Of a DNA stretch of 64,000 nt, positions 22,691 through 33,293 are shown in pieces. How positions within the stretch are numbered: the first letter of the stretch is position 1; every line of letters starts with the position of its first letter. Source of the stretch: Scenedesmus sp. ARA3 (lineage: Eukaryota > Chlorophyta > Chlorophyceae > Sphaeropleales > Scenedesmaceae); contig RWJK01001800.1 of NCBI GenBank assembly GCA_004335835.1, positions 1 to 64,000 of the forward strand. Reading direction: 5' to 3'. The position numbers were made by a program, and so were the translations under genes. A model generated the notes under the pieces. It had not been told where the DNA came from. It did no database searches and worked only from the letters and a program-made list of their open reading frames with translations.

Positions 22691-25600
22691 TCTGCTGCGT
22701 CTGTAGTGTCTGCATCTGGTGAGCTGCTGCTTGTGTTGCCTGCTGCTGCTGCTGCCCTGCTGGCGGCAATGCGGGAGATGATGGCCTGCAGGTCTGTCAC
22801 CGGCAACGAGCTGAGCCCCTCAGACTGCGTATGATGTAGCGTTCAGGCGGTTGAACCATCAGCAGCACCAGTGGCAGAGAAACCAAAGCGCGACAGGAGC
22901 AGCGCAGCCAAGGGTTGTCCTGAGGCTACAGCGGCTGAGAATTTGAACACAGCAGCAGCAGCGGCGGGGCTGGCACATGCATCAGCATGGGGTGCGTGCG
23001 CTTGTACGCTGAGCGACATTTCAGAAGCAACCGCTGCATACATCGCTGAAGTGAGACAGCAGCAGCAGCAGCTGTGCGACCAACCTGCACGTAGCTCTTG
23101 ATGTTGCCTGCCGCCTCGTTGACCTTGCCCACCAGGCTCTGCTTGGCGCCCCCAATCGCGTCAGCCTGCTGGCTCATGCCGCGCTGCTGCAGCCGGCCTT
23201 GCAGGCGATCCAGCGCGCCCGTCAGCGTCTGCAGGGCACAAATGACACAAACAAGAGAGCGTGATCAACAGAAAGACAAGTGACAGCAGGCATAATGGTG
23301 GTGCCAGTGCTGAACTGCAGCCGGCCCTGCAGGCGATCCAGAGCGCCCGTCGGCGTCTGCAGGGCACAAATGACACAAACAAGAGAGCGTGATCAACAGA
23401 AAGACAAGTGACAGCAGGCATGATGGTGGTGCCAGTGCTGAACTGCAGCCGGCCCTGCAGGCGATCCAGAGCGCCCGTCAGCGTCTGCAGGGCACAAATG
23501 ACACAAANNNNAGAGCGTGATCAACAGAAAGACAAGTGACAGCAGGCATGATGGTGGTGCCAGTGCTGAACTGCAGCCGGCCCTGCAGGCGATCCAGAGC
23601 GCCCGTCAGCGTTCGCAGGACACAAATGACACAAATACAGAGCGTGATCAACAGAAAGACAAGTGACAGCAGGCATGATGGTGGCGCCCCCAATGGCATC
23701 AGCCTGCTGGCTCAGGCCGCGCTGCTGCAACCGCCCCTGCAGTCGGTCCAGCGCACCGGTCAGCGCCTGCGAGGCAGAAAGGGCATGATGACAGATATCA
23801 TGTAGCAGCAGGCATGATGGTGGTGACAGTGCTACTGAGCCAGCCCCCTGAAAGACATCTGGCGCGCCTGTCAGCGTCTGCAGGACACACAAGAGTGTCA
23901 AACCCGCACGATGTGCGACACGCAGCGTCAGAAAACGTTGACAGTGATGTTTGAATGCAGTCAGGCTGCAGATGCACTGCACGCAAGATGGACACCTGCA
24001 AAGGATTTGCTCCTGGAACCGTTCCACCCAAACATAGGACGAAACACCAAGGGGACGGTACAACAAGCCATGCTGCTTGCAAGGCAGACTCAAAACTATT
24101 TTGTTGGTTCAGCCCGCTCCATACCTGCACTGCCTGCTCTGCTGCGCCCTCAACAACCTGCCCCAGCGCAGGCGCCTTGCCATCTACCGCACTCGCACCA
24201 GCCGCAGCCTTCGCCACAGCCACCACTGCTGCTGTTGTTGCAGCAGCAGCCGCACCCGTCACTGCAGCTGCCGCCTGCTCCGCTGCAGGTGCTACTGCTT
24301 GCTTGACCGTCTCTGCCACTGGTGCTGCTGCTGCTGCCGCCTGTTCCACTACTGGGGCCAATTCTGCCTGGACTGCGCCGGCCTGCGTGTCAAGCGCAGA
24401 GCGCTGAAGATCAGAACAGCATCAGTCCATCAGCTTGTGATCGCTTAGCGTGCTGCCTATGGTACACAACACACCTGATTGTGAAGAAAAACACAGGAAA
24501 AGCATTGCTCTACCATGAAGCAGCTGCAGCCGCACACTGTGCTGTACACACACGTACGCTGGGCTCACATCAACCCAGCCGGCCGGTCTCCGCAAAGGCT
24601 GCTGATGCTGTCCCGCTGGCGCAGTGCTGCTGCCGCCGCTGCTGCTGCTCACCTGTGCACTAAAGCAGCCCGCCACCTCCTCCTGCAGCTCAGCCACAGC
24701 ACAGTGGCACGCTGGGCTGGCAACTAAGCAGTCAAAAGCCGCTGCTGCTGCTGCTGCTGCTCACCTGTGCGCTGAAGCAGCCCGCCACCTCCTCTTGCAG
24801 CTCAGCCACGGCATCCAGCTGCTCCTCAATCACGGCCAGGCCGTTGTCTGGCACAGCAGGCACCTGCGCAGCAAGCAGAGTAGCACAGAGGATTTCATAT
24901 TAGGTGCACCCTGGCGAGGCTGTTGTACCGCACAGCAGGCACGTGCAGCAGCAGCAACCAGGCCACTCATTGTTGTCAGACTGCCTCCAGCTGATCCTCA
25001 AGCACAGCCAGGCCGTTGTCAGGTACAGCAGGCACCTGAAGCAGCAGTGATAGGGCACACATGTGCTGAGGTTCACTGAACACAGCATGTTTAGCTAGCC
25101 AGAGATGCGTGTGCAAGCGGCCTCTGCAGCTCAGCCGCTGCCCGCAGCTGATCTTCAAGCACGCCAGGCAGCTGCTCCTCAATCACTGCCAGGCTGTTGT
25201 CTGGCACAGCAGGCACCTGTGATTACGCAGCAGCAATAGCACGGGGCACATGCTGAGGTTCGCTATAATGCAGGCGGGCAGCTGCCAGAAAAGGGCACAT
25301 CGCAATGTGATCCGCAGATCGCCACCCTCCCTCACCTGCCTGTGTGCCTTTTGCAAATGATGCAGCCAGCTGCTCCCTGCAGAACTGAGGCGAGCCTATT
25401 CTCTAACCAAAAGCCGCATCAGCAGCAGAACATACAGCCACTCATAAGAAAACCAGCCTGTCACCGAAAGCCGACAACCTTGCCAAACGCACCTGCGTAT
25501 CGTCCGCCACAGCTGCTTGCAGCAGCGCCTCGCTGAAAGGCAGGACCACTATCCACACCCATCAAACAAAGCAGATGACCACGCCAAACGCACCTGCGTG

Positions 25601-28490
25601 TTGTCTGCCACAGCCGCTGTCAGCAGCGCCTCGCTGAAGGGCAGGAACTGCGCCGACACGGTCAGGCTGCCCTGCGCGTTGTTGGAGCCTGCAGGGCAGC
25701 ACGGCCAGCAGCAGCGCGGCAGCAGTGAGACCAGTAACAGCACATGTACCCGCCAACACATGCAGGGCTCAATATGATGCAAGCAGATGTGACCTGCAAG
25801 CATGCAGGGTGTGACACACAACGTAGGTAGGCAGCAGCTTAAAGACCACATAGACCAATACAATGCTCGCAGCAGCGCACCCTTGAGCTCCAGCTGCAGC
25901 CGCTGCTCCTGCTGCTCAACCAGAGCAGAAACCGGCAGCATCGCCACGCCCAGGTCCACACATCACACAGCGCAAACAGAGTCCTCGGCATGTAGGCATT
26001 CATTGCTGCAGCCGGCTCAGCAAATGGAGACCTGCCCCAATTCAACACACTAAAAGCACCTCGACATACAAATCTATCAACTACAGCACACCCAGCAAGC
26101 AGCGCACCCTTGAGCTCCAGCTGCAGCCGCTGCCCCTGCTGCTCAATGATTGCAGCCACAGGCAGCATGGCCACGCCCAGGTCCACATCGGATATGAGCT
26201 TGTTCTTGTCGATCACGCGCAACCGCAGCACGTCTTTTTGGGTGTTTGAAACGTACAGCGTGTGCGTTTCTTCGAAGCTGGGGCTGAGCTCGCCCCAGCG
26301 TACTGCGGTGGTGGCGGAGGAGTCGCCCAGCGTGGCGACAACGTAGGGGTCCGAGCCGCCCGTGATCTGCAGCAGCAATGGTGCAGGTTAGAAAGAGTGC
26401 GTCGGCGGAACGCGTTGCCGGGCTGATGAAGGACAACAAGAGCCAAGTTGACAAGTTGTGTAGGATTTGGCAAACCATCTAGCATGCAGACAGCACCCCA
26501 CACCATGATGGTGCGCCATGATGGTGCGCCATGGCATGACGCAGGTGCCCGCAGGACAGCTGGGAGCGTCCCAGATCTACTTGTTTGCATGAGGATAAGC
26601 CCCTTTGCTGAGGCGCACTTGTTTGCATGATGCAGGCAGCTGCATCAGCAGAAGCAGGCAGCACAGCTGACACAAGCCTGCTGCAGTATGTAAGCAGCTG
26701 CATCAGCAGGATCAGGCTGTCCTGCAAGCCGCTCACGTTGACTGCCTTAAGGCCCTCTGCGCCGTGGATGGTCAGCTGCAGCAGGCCAGCAAACGTCGAC
26801 AGCAGGAAGTCCCTGCAGCCAGCAGCCACAGCAGCGGCAAACACACAGTGCGGCATGTCAACCGATCAGCGCATAGCACTGTTTCACAGCAGGCCGGTAA
26901 AGGTGGACAGCAGGAAGTCCCTGCAGCCAGCCGCCATGGCAGCAGCAAAACACAGTGCGGCACGTCAGTGACAGTGCAGCATGTCACTGACAGCCGACTC
27001 TAGCAACGTGCTGCAGCAAACAGGCAGGCAGGCAGGCAGGCAGGGGAGGTGAATGCACGTTGAGCTGCTGGAGCTGCATGCAGGGGGCTGGGCGCCGCAC
27101 ATAGGTGGTGTGCAGCAAGACTTCCAGGAGGAACTGATGTTGCAGCTGCATCACCGGAGTATACCGATGCTTCTACCCGCTGTCAGCCCCAGGAGAGCTC
27201 GTGCAGCTGACCTAGCTGTGTGGTGGCGCCGCTTCGGCAGGCATGCTGCTGCTGCTGCTGCTGCTGCTGCCTGCACTGCTGCAGATCCCTTCCGTGCTGT
27301 CCATCCCAATGCCACTGCCCCGAGCGCTGCGCCATGCACACACGCCCGCACCTGTCTGTGTATGTTACTTGCGTGTCATTTAACAGCACCTCCCGGTACT
27401 GCTGCTCGCTGCCGCTGGGCTCCAAGTAGGCCTGAAAAGCAACTGCAGGCGGAAAAAAAGCAACAAACAGCAGAAGCAGTGGCAGGATCGTGTTGAAGTC
27501 ATTCGAAATAGGCTGTGAAACGCGGTGATTGCTGAGTCATATCAGCAGGGCAGCAGCGGCAGCATCATCATGGCAGCATGCATGAATTCTCTTCCTTGCA
27601 GGACTTGGTGAATGGCTGATACTGGACCGCACACGCGCCTGTAGTTCCTGCAAGATACTGCTGATGAAAAACAGCAAAGTGTGCACATTACAGGGAGGCA
27701 GCCTTGCCAGCAGTTGCCGCCAGCTGCCTGTGTGCATGAAGTGCCACAGTTTGCTGCTGCTGGCCATGCCATCCCTGATTACCGCAGCATTCATTCTATT
27801 CAAAAACTTCAATCTAAAGTGACTGCTGATGTCTGCTGCTTTGTTACAAAGCCTGCTGTAACAGAGCATCCCAGACCTGCAGCAAGCGCGATCGCCAGCG
27901 GCAGGTCAAAGCGTGCGCTTGGGTCCACTTGCTGCGGCGCTGCTGACTCAGCAGCATCCCTGGAGCGTGTTGCTGCTTGCAGGAACTGCAGCCTGCTGCG
28001 CTGCAGCACTTGGGGGAGCTGCAGGGCATGCAGCAGCCAGGAAAGTGTTGGGCAGGGGTTGGGGCATGGTGGCAGCAACAGTCGGCAACAGATGGAGCCA
28101 GCCAGCGAGAACTGTTTGCTGCATGCACTCAAAAGCGGCATAAATCAACTAATATATTCAATCCCAGGCAAGCACAGCACATGGACACTGTCCTTGGCGT
28201 TGATTGATGCACTTGCACAGTGACTAGCTGTCCACAGCATCAGTAGTAGTAGCTTGACGGTGAGTACAGGGCATAGCACCGGCACAGTCACAGCCGTAAC
28301 CTAGTTTGGCATCTTTCTGACATCCTAAGATGTTCCAGGCACCCATGCTGCGTGTTGCGAAGGATCGGCCTGAAATCAAACGCACCTTGGAAGTAACTCC
28401 GCTCCGCTGAGGCGCATAGCTCGGCAGGCAGCCATTCCTTGGCCTTGCTATGCACCCATTCAGCACAATATGGCTGCGTAGCTGCAGCAT
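17183..28490 (-). CDS. C2-domain class 3 lipase (alpha/beta hydrolase), many exons
   Basis: Phase-consistent exons: 27373..27431, 26737..26812, 26108..26366, 25594..25688, 24765..24863, 24125..24403, 23085..23228, 22516..22824, 21592..21717, 21168..21291, 19939..20125, 19022..19165, 18345..18474, 17994..18095, 17183..17362. An upstream exon 27877..28118 (FDLPLAIALAAG) and a possible transit-peptide exon starting at 28490 are less certain; one link between 27877 and 27431 is unresolved. Order of domains: C2 (LTIHGAEGLK, GGSDPYVVATLG, VIDKNKLISDVDLG), Ala-rich linker, then lipase_3 with VVVAFRGTE, nucleophile elbow GHSLGGALATL, YGAPRVGN, NKADIVP (acid) and probable catalytic His in IQEHEM. Family knowledge says class 3 lipases hydrolyse acylglycerols or galactolipids, and C2 domains dock on membranes, often with calcium. 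Plastid targeting is an inference. Eleven of 14 exons from the C2 domain on have partial tandem copies in flanking introns, listed separately. Confidence 0.85.
17745..18045 (-). repeat. Donor-junction array, exon with EHEM catalytic-His motif, 3 copies
   Basis: Exon ends at 17994 (full exon), 17860 and 17756, each reading AIQEHEMSILNA followed by a GTGCGC donor. Spacings are 134 and 104 bp. The two extra copies sit downstream in the intron and are preceded by intron-like sequence. Confidence 0.85.
18420..18790 (-). repeat. Acceptor-junction array, exon starting VPRLMGYAHV, 4 copies
   Basis: Acceptors precede 18474 (full exon), 18587, 18685 and 18765; spacings are 113, 98 and 80 bp. Each copy starts with CGTGCCGCGG-like sequence and truncates after at most about 50 bases. 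The extra copies are all upstream of the full exon, inside its intron. Confidence 0.85.
19490..20030 (-). repeat. Donor-junction array carrying the lipase nucleophile elbow, 5 copies
   Basis: Exon ends at 19939 (full), 19831, 19724, 19616 and about 19502; spacings are 108, 107, 108 and 114 bp. Encoded variants of the elbow are GHSLGG (full exon and first copy), GHSLRG and GHSLVG; the last copy is more decayed and its donor GT is lost. Confidence 0.88.
20085..20690 (-). repeat. Acceptor-junction array, exon starting KELMVHSGFLTAYDS, 6 copies
   Basis: Full exon starts at 20125. Diverged exon-start copies begin near 20230, 20364, 20447, 20560 and 20678. Those at 20364 and 20560 keep 30-60 bases of exon (MVHSGFLTAYDS); the others keep only about 20 bases. 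This is the same exon whose 3' end is amplified at 19490-20030. Confidence 0.8.
20700..21245 (-). repeat. 227-bp tandem array of a donor junction (100 + 127 bp sub-periods)
   Basis: Exon ends with the GTGAGTG donor at 21168, 20941 and 20714, exactly 227 bp apart. Between them, at 21068 and 20841, lie half-copies whose donor GT is changed (CACTCAA on the plus strand). Each 227-bp unit is thus a 100-bp plus a 127-bp sub-unit. The exon part encodes GGLDLGIGSIPLPFATFKK. Confidence 0.9.
21285..21375 (-). repeat. Acceptor-junction duplication, exon starting VKWK
   Basis: The exon start GTCAAGTGGAAG at 21291 is duplicated at 21370, each after an AG acceptor, 79 bp apart. Confidence 0.75.
21915..22615 (-). 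repeat. Donor-junction array, exon end MVEDVFRPxAF...TDTQ, 6 copies
   Basis: Exon ends at 22516 (full exon), 22406, 22281, 22162, 22042 and a decayed copy near 21924; spacings are 110, 125, 119, 120 and 118 bp. The first three extra copies preserve GRMVEDVFRPVAFI, and donors of the form CAG/GTGAGG are kept in most copies. Confidence 0.9.
23180..23890 (-). repeat. 128-bp acceptor-junction array, exon start TLTGALDRLQGRL, 6 copies
   Basis: Exon starts at 23228 (full exon), 23356, 23484 and 23612 are exactly 128 bp apart with near-identical intron between them. Further copies start at 23766 (longer, reaches QQADAIGGA) and 23877. The 23612 copy has its acceptor changed from CAG to CGA. A four-base gap of N lies inside the array. 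Confidence 0.92.
23508..23511. other. Assembly gap (4 N)
   Basis: Four N bases interrupt the 128-bp array. Copy number here may be wrong in the assembly. Confidence 0.99.
24645..25220 (-). repeat. Junction copies around the exon VPAVPDNGLAVIEEQL
   Basis: Full exon 24765..24863. A donor-side copy ends at 24653 (ELQEEVAGCFSAQ). Acceptor-side copies start at 25035 (VPAVPDNGLAVLEDQL) and 25216 (VPAVPDNSLAVIEEQL), plus a short one at about 24942 that has lost its AG. Both ends of this exon are amplified. Confidence 0.82.
25485..25690 (-). repeat. Donor-junction duplication, exon end LPFSEALL..ADNTQ
   Basis: Exon end at 25594 (full exon) and a partial copy ending at 25493 (LPFSEALLQAAVADDTQ); spacing is 101 bp. 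Both are followed by a GTGCG donor. Confidence 0.85.
25870..26200 (-). repeat. Donor-junction duplication within the C2 domain, 227-bp period
   Basis: Exon end at 26108 (full C2 exon) and a half-exon copy ending at 25881, both reading DLGVAMLPV..EQQ.QRLQLELK and followed by GTGCGC. The spacing, 227 bp, equals the period of the array at 20700-21245. Confidence 0.88.
26780..26930 (-). repeat. Acceptor-junction duplication, exon start DFLLSTFxGLL
   Basis: Exon starts at 26812 (full) and 26920 (truncated after GGCCTGCTG); spacing is 108 bp. Each is preceded by GGCTGCAG. Confidence 0.85.
27022..27046. repeat. (CAGG)n microsatellite
   Basis: Six tandem CAGG tetramers within a lipase intron. Confidence 0.9.
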
Positions 28491-29263
28491 GGGATCTTGT
28501 GGGCACAGCAGGCTGACTGGACTCGAGATGCTTTGCCAGACACGAGACACGCCAGCTGCAACGTGCAAGGATTGGCAGGATAGTAACGGTTGTAAGACAG
28601 CAGTTGCGGAAGGGCACCGAGTGAGCAAGGCAGCGATGCTTGCAGCAATGGTCAGGCAGCAAAACCTGAGCAGGGTTCAGGGTTGTGTGTCTTCAACCAA
28701 CCAAATCAACCAACCAGCAGGCGCTGGCACAGCAAACCATCCCTGTTACAACAAGCATAATAGCGCCATAACACAAATGTTGCAACCGTAGTGCGACTGC
28801 AACACCGCAGCACCATGCTGGTGCAGCTGGGTTGCGTACTCAAGCATGCATGGAAGCTCACACCACCTGCATATGTTGGTAGGCACGCACGCATCCATCA
28901 CAACCACCAATTGTCAACTGTGGTGCGCAACCTCATTGCTGTCTGCTGACCCCACCCTGAAGAAGCCACACAGCAAAACCACAACGAGCAACATTTCACA
29001 GCAAGCGATTGGTAGCTTATTGTTGGGACAACCGCACCAGCCAACTCGCCTACAACCCCTAAACCCATGGACGTTTGACCCATTCTTGACATCCTTATAA
29101 TGTGCCTGCGGTGTTTTGAAATCAGAAGTGCATCAGGCACCGCTCCGTCTCTCACACATGCACATCGTTTGTAGTTTTCACACCAGCGCAGCAGCTGGCA
29201 TCGCTGCATGCAGCTCAGCAGGTGACATCAAGCCACATCTCACATCGAAACTGGCGGACAGGC

Positions 29264-29507
29264 TCAACCCATCGACCGCTTGGGCTGGGGCAGTGACCCC
29301 CCACTATGCTTGCGCTTCTGCTGCTGCTGCTGCTGCTGGCCAGGGCCGTACTGCTCAGGCAGCAGCCGGGACCGGCCAAAGGAAACAGGCACAGCACCAC
29401 CACCACCGCTGCGGGAAAGAGCAGCTGCACCACCACCACCTGCACCACCGCCTGCTGCTGCTGCTGCAGTCTGGGGCCTTCCAACAGCGCCTGCGCTTGG
29501 CGCACTC

Positions 29508-29539
<32 letters not shown>

Positions 29540-30079
29540 CTTGGTTGCTGGCTCCTGCTTGATCTTTGGCTGCTGCTGCTGTCCTTGAGCTGGCTGCTGA
29601 CCCTTCTGTGGCTGCCCCTGCAGCTGCCCCTTCTGCTGCTGCTGCTGCTGCTGCTGAGCAGGTCCGCCTAATGATGGCGGCGTGGGAGGCACCAGCAAGC
29701 CCAGCAGCAGCTGCTGCTGCTGCTGCTGCTGCTGCAGCTGCTGCTGGCTGCTGCCATCCACAGGCAGTGTCACTCCTAAGCTTCTGCACACCTCAGCACT
29801 CGGCACCACCAGGAACAAATACCAGTCATGGCCACTGCCGTGCAACACACCACCAGCCGCCGCCGCACCCGCTGCTGCTGACTCTGCCGCTGCTTTGGCA
29901 GCAGCAGCAGCATCAGCAACCTTAGGGTTTGGGTGGGCACCCTCAGCTGGCAGTGCCAGCCCCGCTTTGATCTTCACCAGGGCACAGCGCTCCTTCTTTA
30001 CTAGGGTTTGGATAAACCCTGCCAGCTGCCGGGGTTCTGCTGCAGGGTACGGCAAGCGCGGATTGCCTGCCGCCGCCGC

Positions 30080-30121
<42 letters not shown>

Positions 30122-30810
30122 GTCTGGTTGCACCCAGAACAGCCGCCGCTGCTGTGGAGGGTTCTGTTGGTACCACCTCACCGCCTTGTCGATCTTGTGC
30201 CTGCGGCACAGCAGCAGCAGCGTGCGCAGTGTGATGCATAGTTGAGTGGCGGCACGGGTGAGACACCAGAACGCTGAGGCCATGCAGAGAAGCTGCAGTA
30301 GGGCAGCATGCATGAGACCGTAACATCACGATGCTGGTGTGATTGGTTGGTGGTTGATGCAGCTTGTGCCTTGTTTGCCGCAGTGCGTGTCACGCATTTG
30401 TGGGCAGGTTGGCGATGAGACAACCCTTCACAGTCACAGGCCGGGGGCTGACTGTTCATTGCAACGCTGCTGCAGGGCTCAGTGCTGCATTTTTGACTGC
30501 AAGTTCAAGAACGCTAAACCTTAAACTTTTAAGTTCGTATTGTTGCAGGGCTCACCTGAAGTCAGCCAGCAGGTCAAGCGGCAGCTCATGCAATGGGGCA
30601 GTGCCAGCCACCTGCTGCTGCTGCCACTGCTGCTGCTGCTGCTGCTGCTGCTGCTTCTGAGTCTGCAGTGGTCCAGCAGCAGCAGCAGGAGGCGTGACGT
30701 CTGCAGCGCGCGCTTCAACAGCAGAAATGTGCGCCACTTGGCTGTTGACTTTCCACATCCTGCCGCGCCACAGCACACCTGGCTGCTGCTGCTGCCGCTG
30801 CTGCTGCTGC

Positions 30811-30860
<50 letters not shown>

Positions 30861-31530
30861 TTTGAGCTTATCATCATCAGCAGCAGTAGGCTGGTTGTCT
30901 GCGGGGCGCGCCTCAGCAGCGGCAGGGCGCACCAATTGGTAGCTGACCTGCCACATCTTGCCCTGCCATAGCACACCTTCCGGCTGCTGCTGCTGCTGCT
31001 GCGACTGCTGCTGCTTCTGCTCTTGTTTTACAGCTGCTGCAGGAGCTGTGTCATCCGCAGGTGCAGCAGCAGCTGCCTGATGCTGTAGCTTGGGGACTGC
31101 TGCTGCTGCTGCTGGTGGTGGTGGTCTCTGCAAGGCCGGAGGTTCAGCGTGGTTGGTCGCCGCCTTGTGCTGCTGCTGCTGCTGCTGCTGTTGTGTTGCT
31201 GCTGCCTTGTCCTGCTGTATGGCAGCCACTGGCTTTGCTGGGGTGTGTGCCTTGCTGCCTGCACCAGCTGCTGCTGCTGCTGCTGCTCCCGCAGCTGCTT
31301 TCGCTGCCGCTGCTGCTTTCGCTGCCGCTGCATCAGGCTGCTGCTGCACTGCTGGCAGTGGCTTATTGCCTGCTGCTGCCTTGCTGCTGGCTGGTGCCGC
31401 CGCCGCCGCAGCATGCTGCTGCGGCTGCTGCTGCTGCTGCGCAGAGTGTTGCTTTGTGACTGCTGCTGGCGCAGGTGGCCTGCTGCCATCGCTCTTTGCT
31501 GCTGCTGCCGCTGTGGCAGATTCCTGGGTG

Positions 31531-31564
<34 letters not shown>

Positions 31565-32541
31565 GGGCCTGCTTTGTTGTGCTCTGTGCACCATTGCCTG
31601 TCTTGGGGTCTGCAGTGGCTGTTGCTGGTTGGGCACCAGCTGCTACCTGCTGCTGCTTCTGCCCCTGCCCCTGCTGCTGCTGCTTCTGCCCCTGCTGTGC
31701 TGCTGCTGCCCCTGCAGGTTGCTGCACAGTTGGGCCCGCCTTGCCGCTGCCAGCAGCACCTGTCGCTCGAGCACCCGACAGTGTGGCAGCGCCTGGTGGC
31801 GGTGTCTTTTGCTTCTTACTGCCTTCCTTCACTTCACTCTTCTCACTCTTCTCCTTGGTTTCCTTCGTGTGCTTTTTCTTCTCTGCGGTTGCTGTGCCTG
31901 TGGCCTGCTGCACACCAGCTGGCAACTGCTGCTGCTGCTGCTGCTCAGCCTGCTGTGCTGCTGCACCTGCAGGTTGCTGCATGCTTGCGCCACCCTGGCC
32001 GGCGGCGCTCATCGCCCCAGCCCCCGACTGTGCGGCTGTGCCTGGAGACACTGCCTTTTGCTTCTGACTACCCTCCTTACCTTTCTTCTCCTTCTTTTCT
32101 TTCTTGTGCTTCTTCTTTTCTGCTGTGGCTGTCTCTGCTGCTGTTCCTGCGTGTGTGCATGCCTGCTCCTTACCACCAGCTGCAGCAACAGCATCTGCCA
32201 CTGCTGCTGCTGCTGCACCTGCCTGCTGCTTACCCTCATGCTGAGCACCAACAGCTACACCACTACCACCTGCTGCTGCTGCTGCATTGCCAGCGTCCTT
32301 GTCTTTACCAGCTGCTGGCAGCGCTGCTGCGCGTTTTGCAACATGTGGTGTTAGGACCAGTTGCAGCGGCGCGGGCGAGGCAGACCTCGAGCCAAACCCT
32401 GTCAGGTCATCTACCAGGTGCTTCAGCTCATCACCACCAGCAGCAGCAGGAGGGCTGTCATCTTCCTCTTCTGCTGCTGCTGCAGCAGGAGGGCTGTCCT
32501 GGCCCAGAGGCAGCGGCGAGCTCTGACTGCTGGTGATACCA

Positions 32542-32576
<35 letters not shown>

Positions 32577-33033
32577 CAGTGGTGGCAGGGCCGCTGCTGG
32601 AGGTTGCTGCTGGCCTTGCTGCTGCTGCTGACCTTGCTGCTGCTGCAGTTTGGGCTGCAGTTTCATCTTCTTGCGTGGCTTGCTGGCAGCCTGCTGTGCA
32701 GCATCAGCGACACCTGCTGCTGCTGCTGCCGTCTCTGCAGGTGCTACAGGTCGTTGCTCATCTTGCTGCTGCTGCTTCTGCTTCACCTTCTGATGTGGCT
32801 TGGTGCTGCCCTGCTGCGCTGTGCCAGCAGCACCTGCTGCTGCTTCTGCTGCTGCTGCTGGCCCCTCTGCCGGTGCTAGGCGTCGCTGCCCATCCTGCTG
32901 CTGCTGCTGCTGCTGCTGCTGTTGGGGCTTCTGCTTCTGCTGCTTGTGGGGCTTGGTGCTGTCCTGCTGCGCTACATCAGCGCCGCCACCATCAGCAGCA
33001 GAAGGCAGCGCAGGAGCAGCAGCTGGTGGCTTA

Positions 33034-33068
<35 letters not shown>

Positions 33069-33261
33069 CTTGTCTGACAGCTCAGCTGTTGCACCTAGCA
33101 GCTGCTCCTGCTGCTGCTGCTGCTGCTGCAGGTTCTGCTTCTGCTTCTTACCAGGCTTGGTGCTGGCCTGCTGCGCTGCACCAGCACCACCTGCTGCTGC
33201 TGCCGCTGCTGGTGCTGCTGTGTCAACATCCATAGGTTCAGCGTCGTCAGGTGGCGGCTGG

Positions 33262-33293
<32 letters not shown>

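Noticed and set aside
23180..23890. CRISPR-like array or classic minisatellite
   Set aside because: The 128-bp repeat has no unique spacers between short repeats; each unit is exon end plus intron, in a eukaryotic gene.
28224..28662. Alternative frames as a separate small gene upstream of the lipase
   Set aside because: The frame starting at 28490 is more plausibly the lipase leader; the others have no partner exons.
31090..32536. Long plus-strand frames of poly-Cys, poly-Leu and poly-Ala (300-400 codons)
   Set aside because: They are antisense shadows of the GCA/CAG-rich exon of the Polycomb-type gene; no splice logic and absurd composition.
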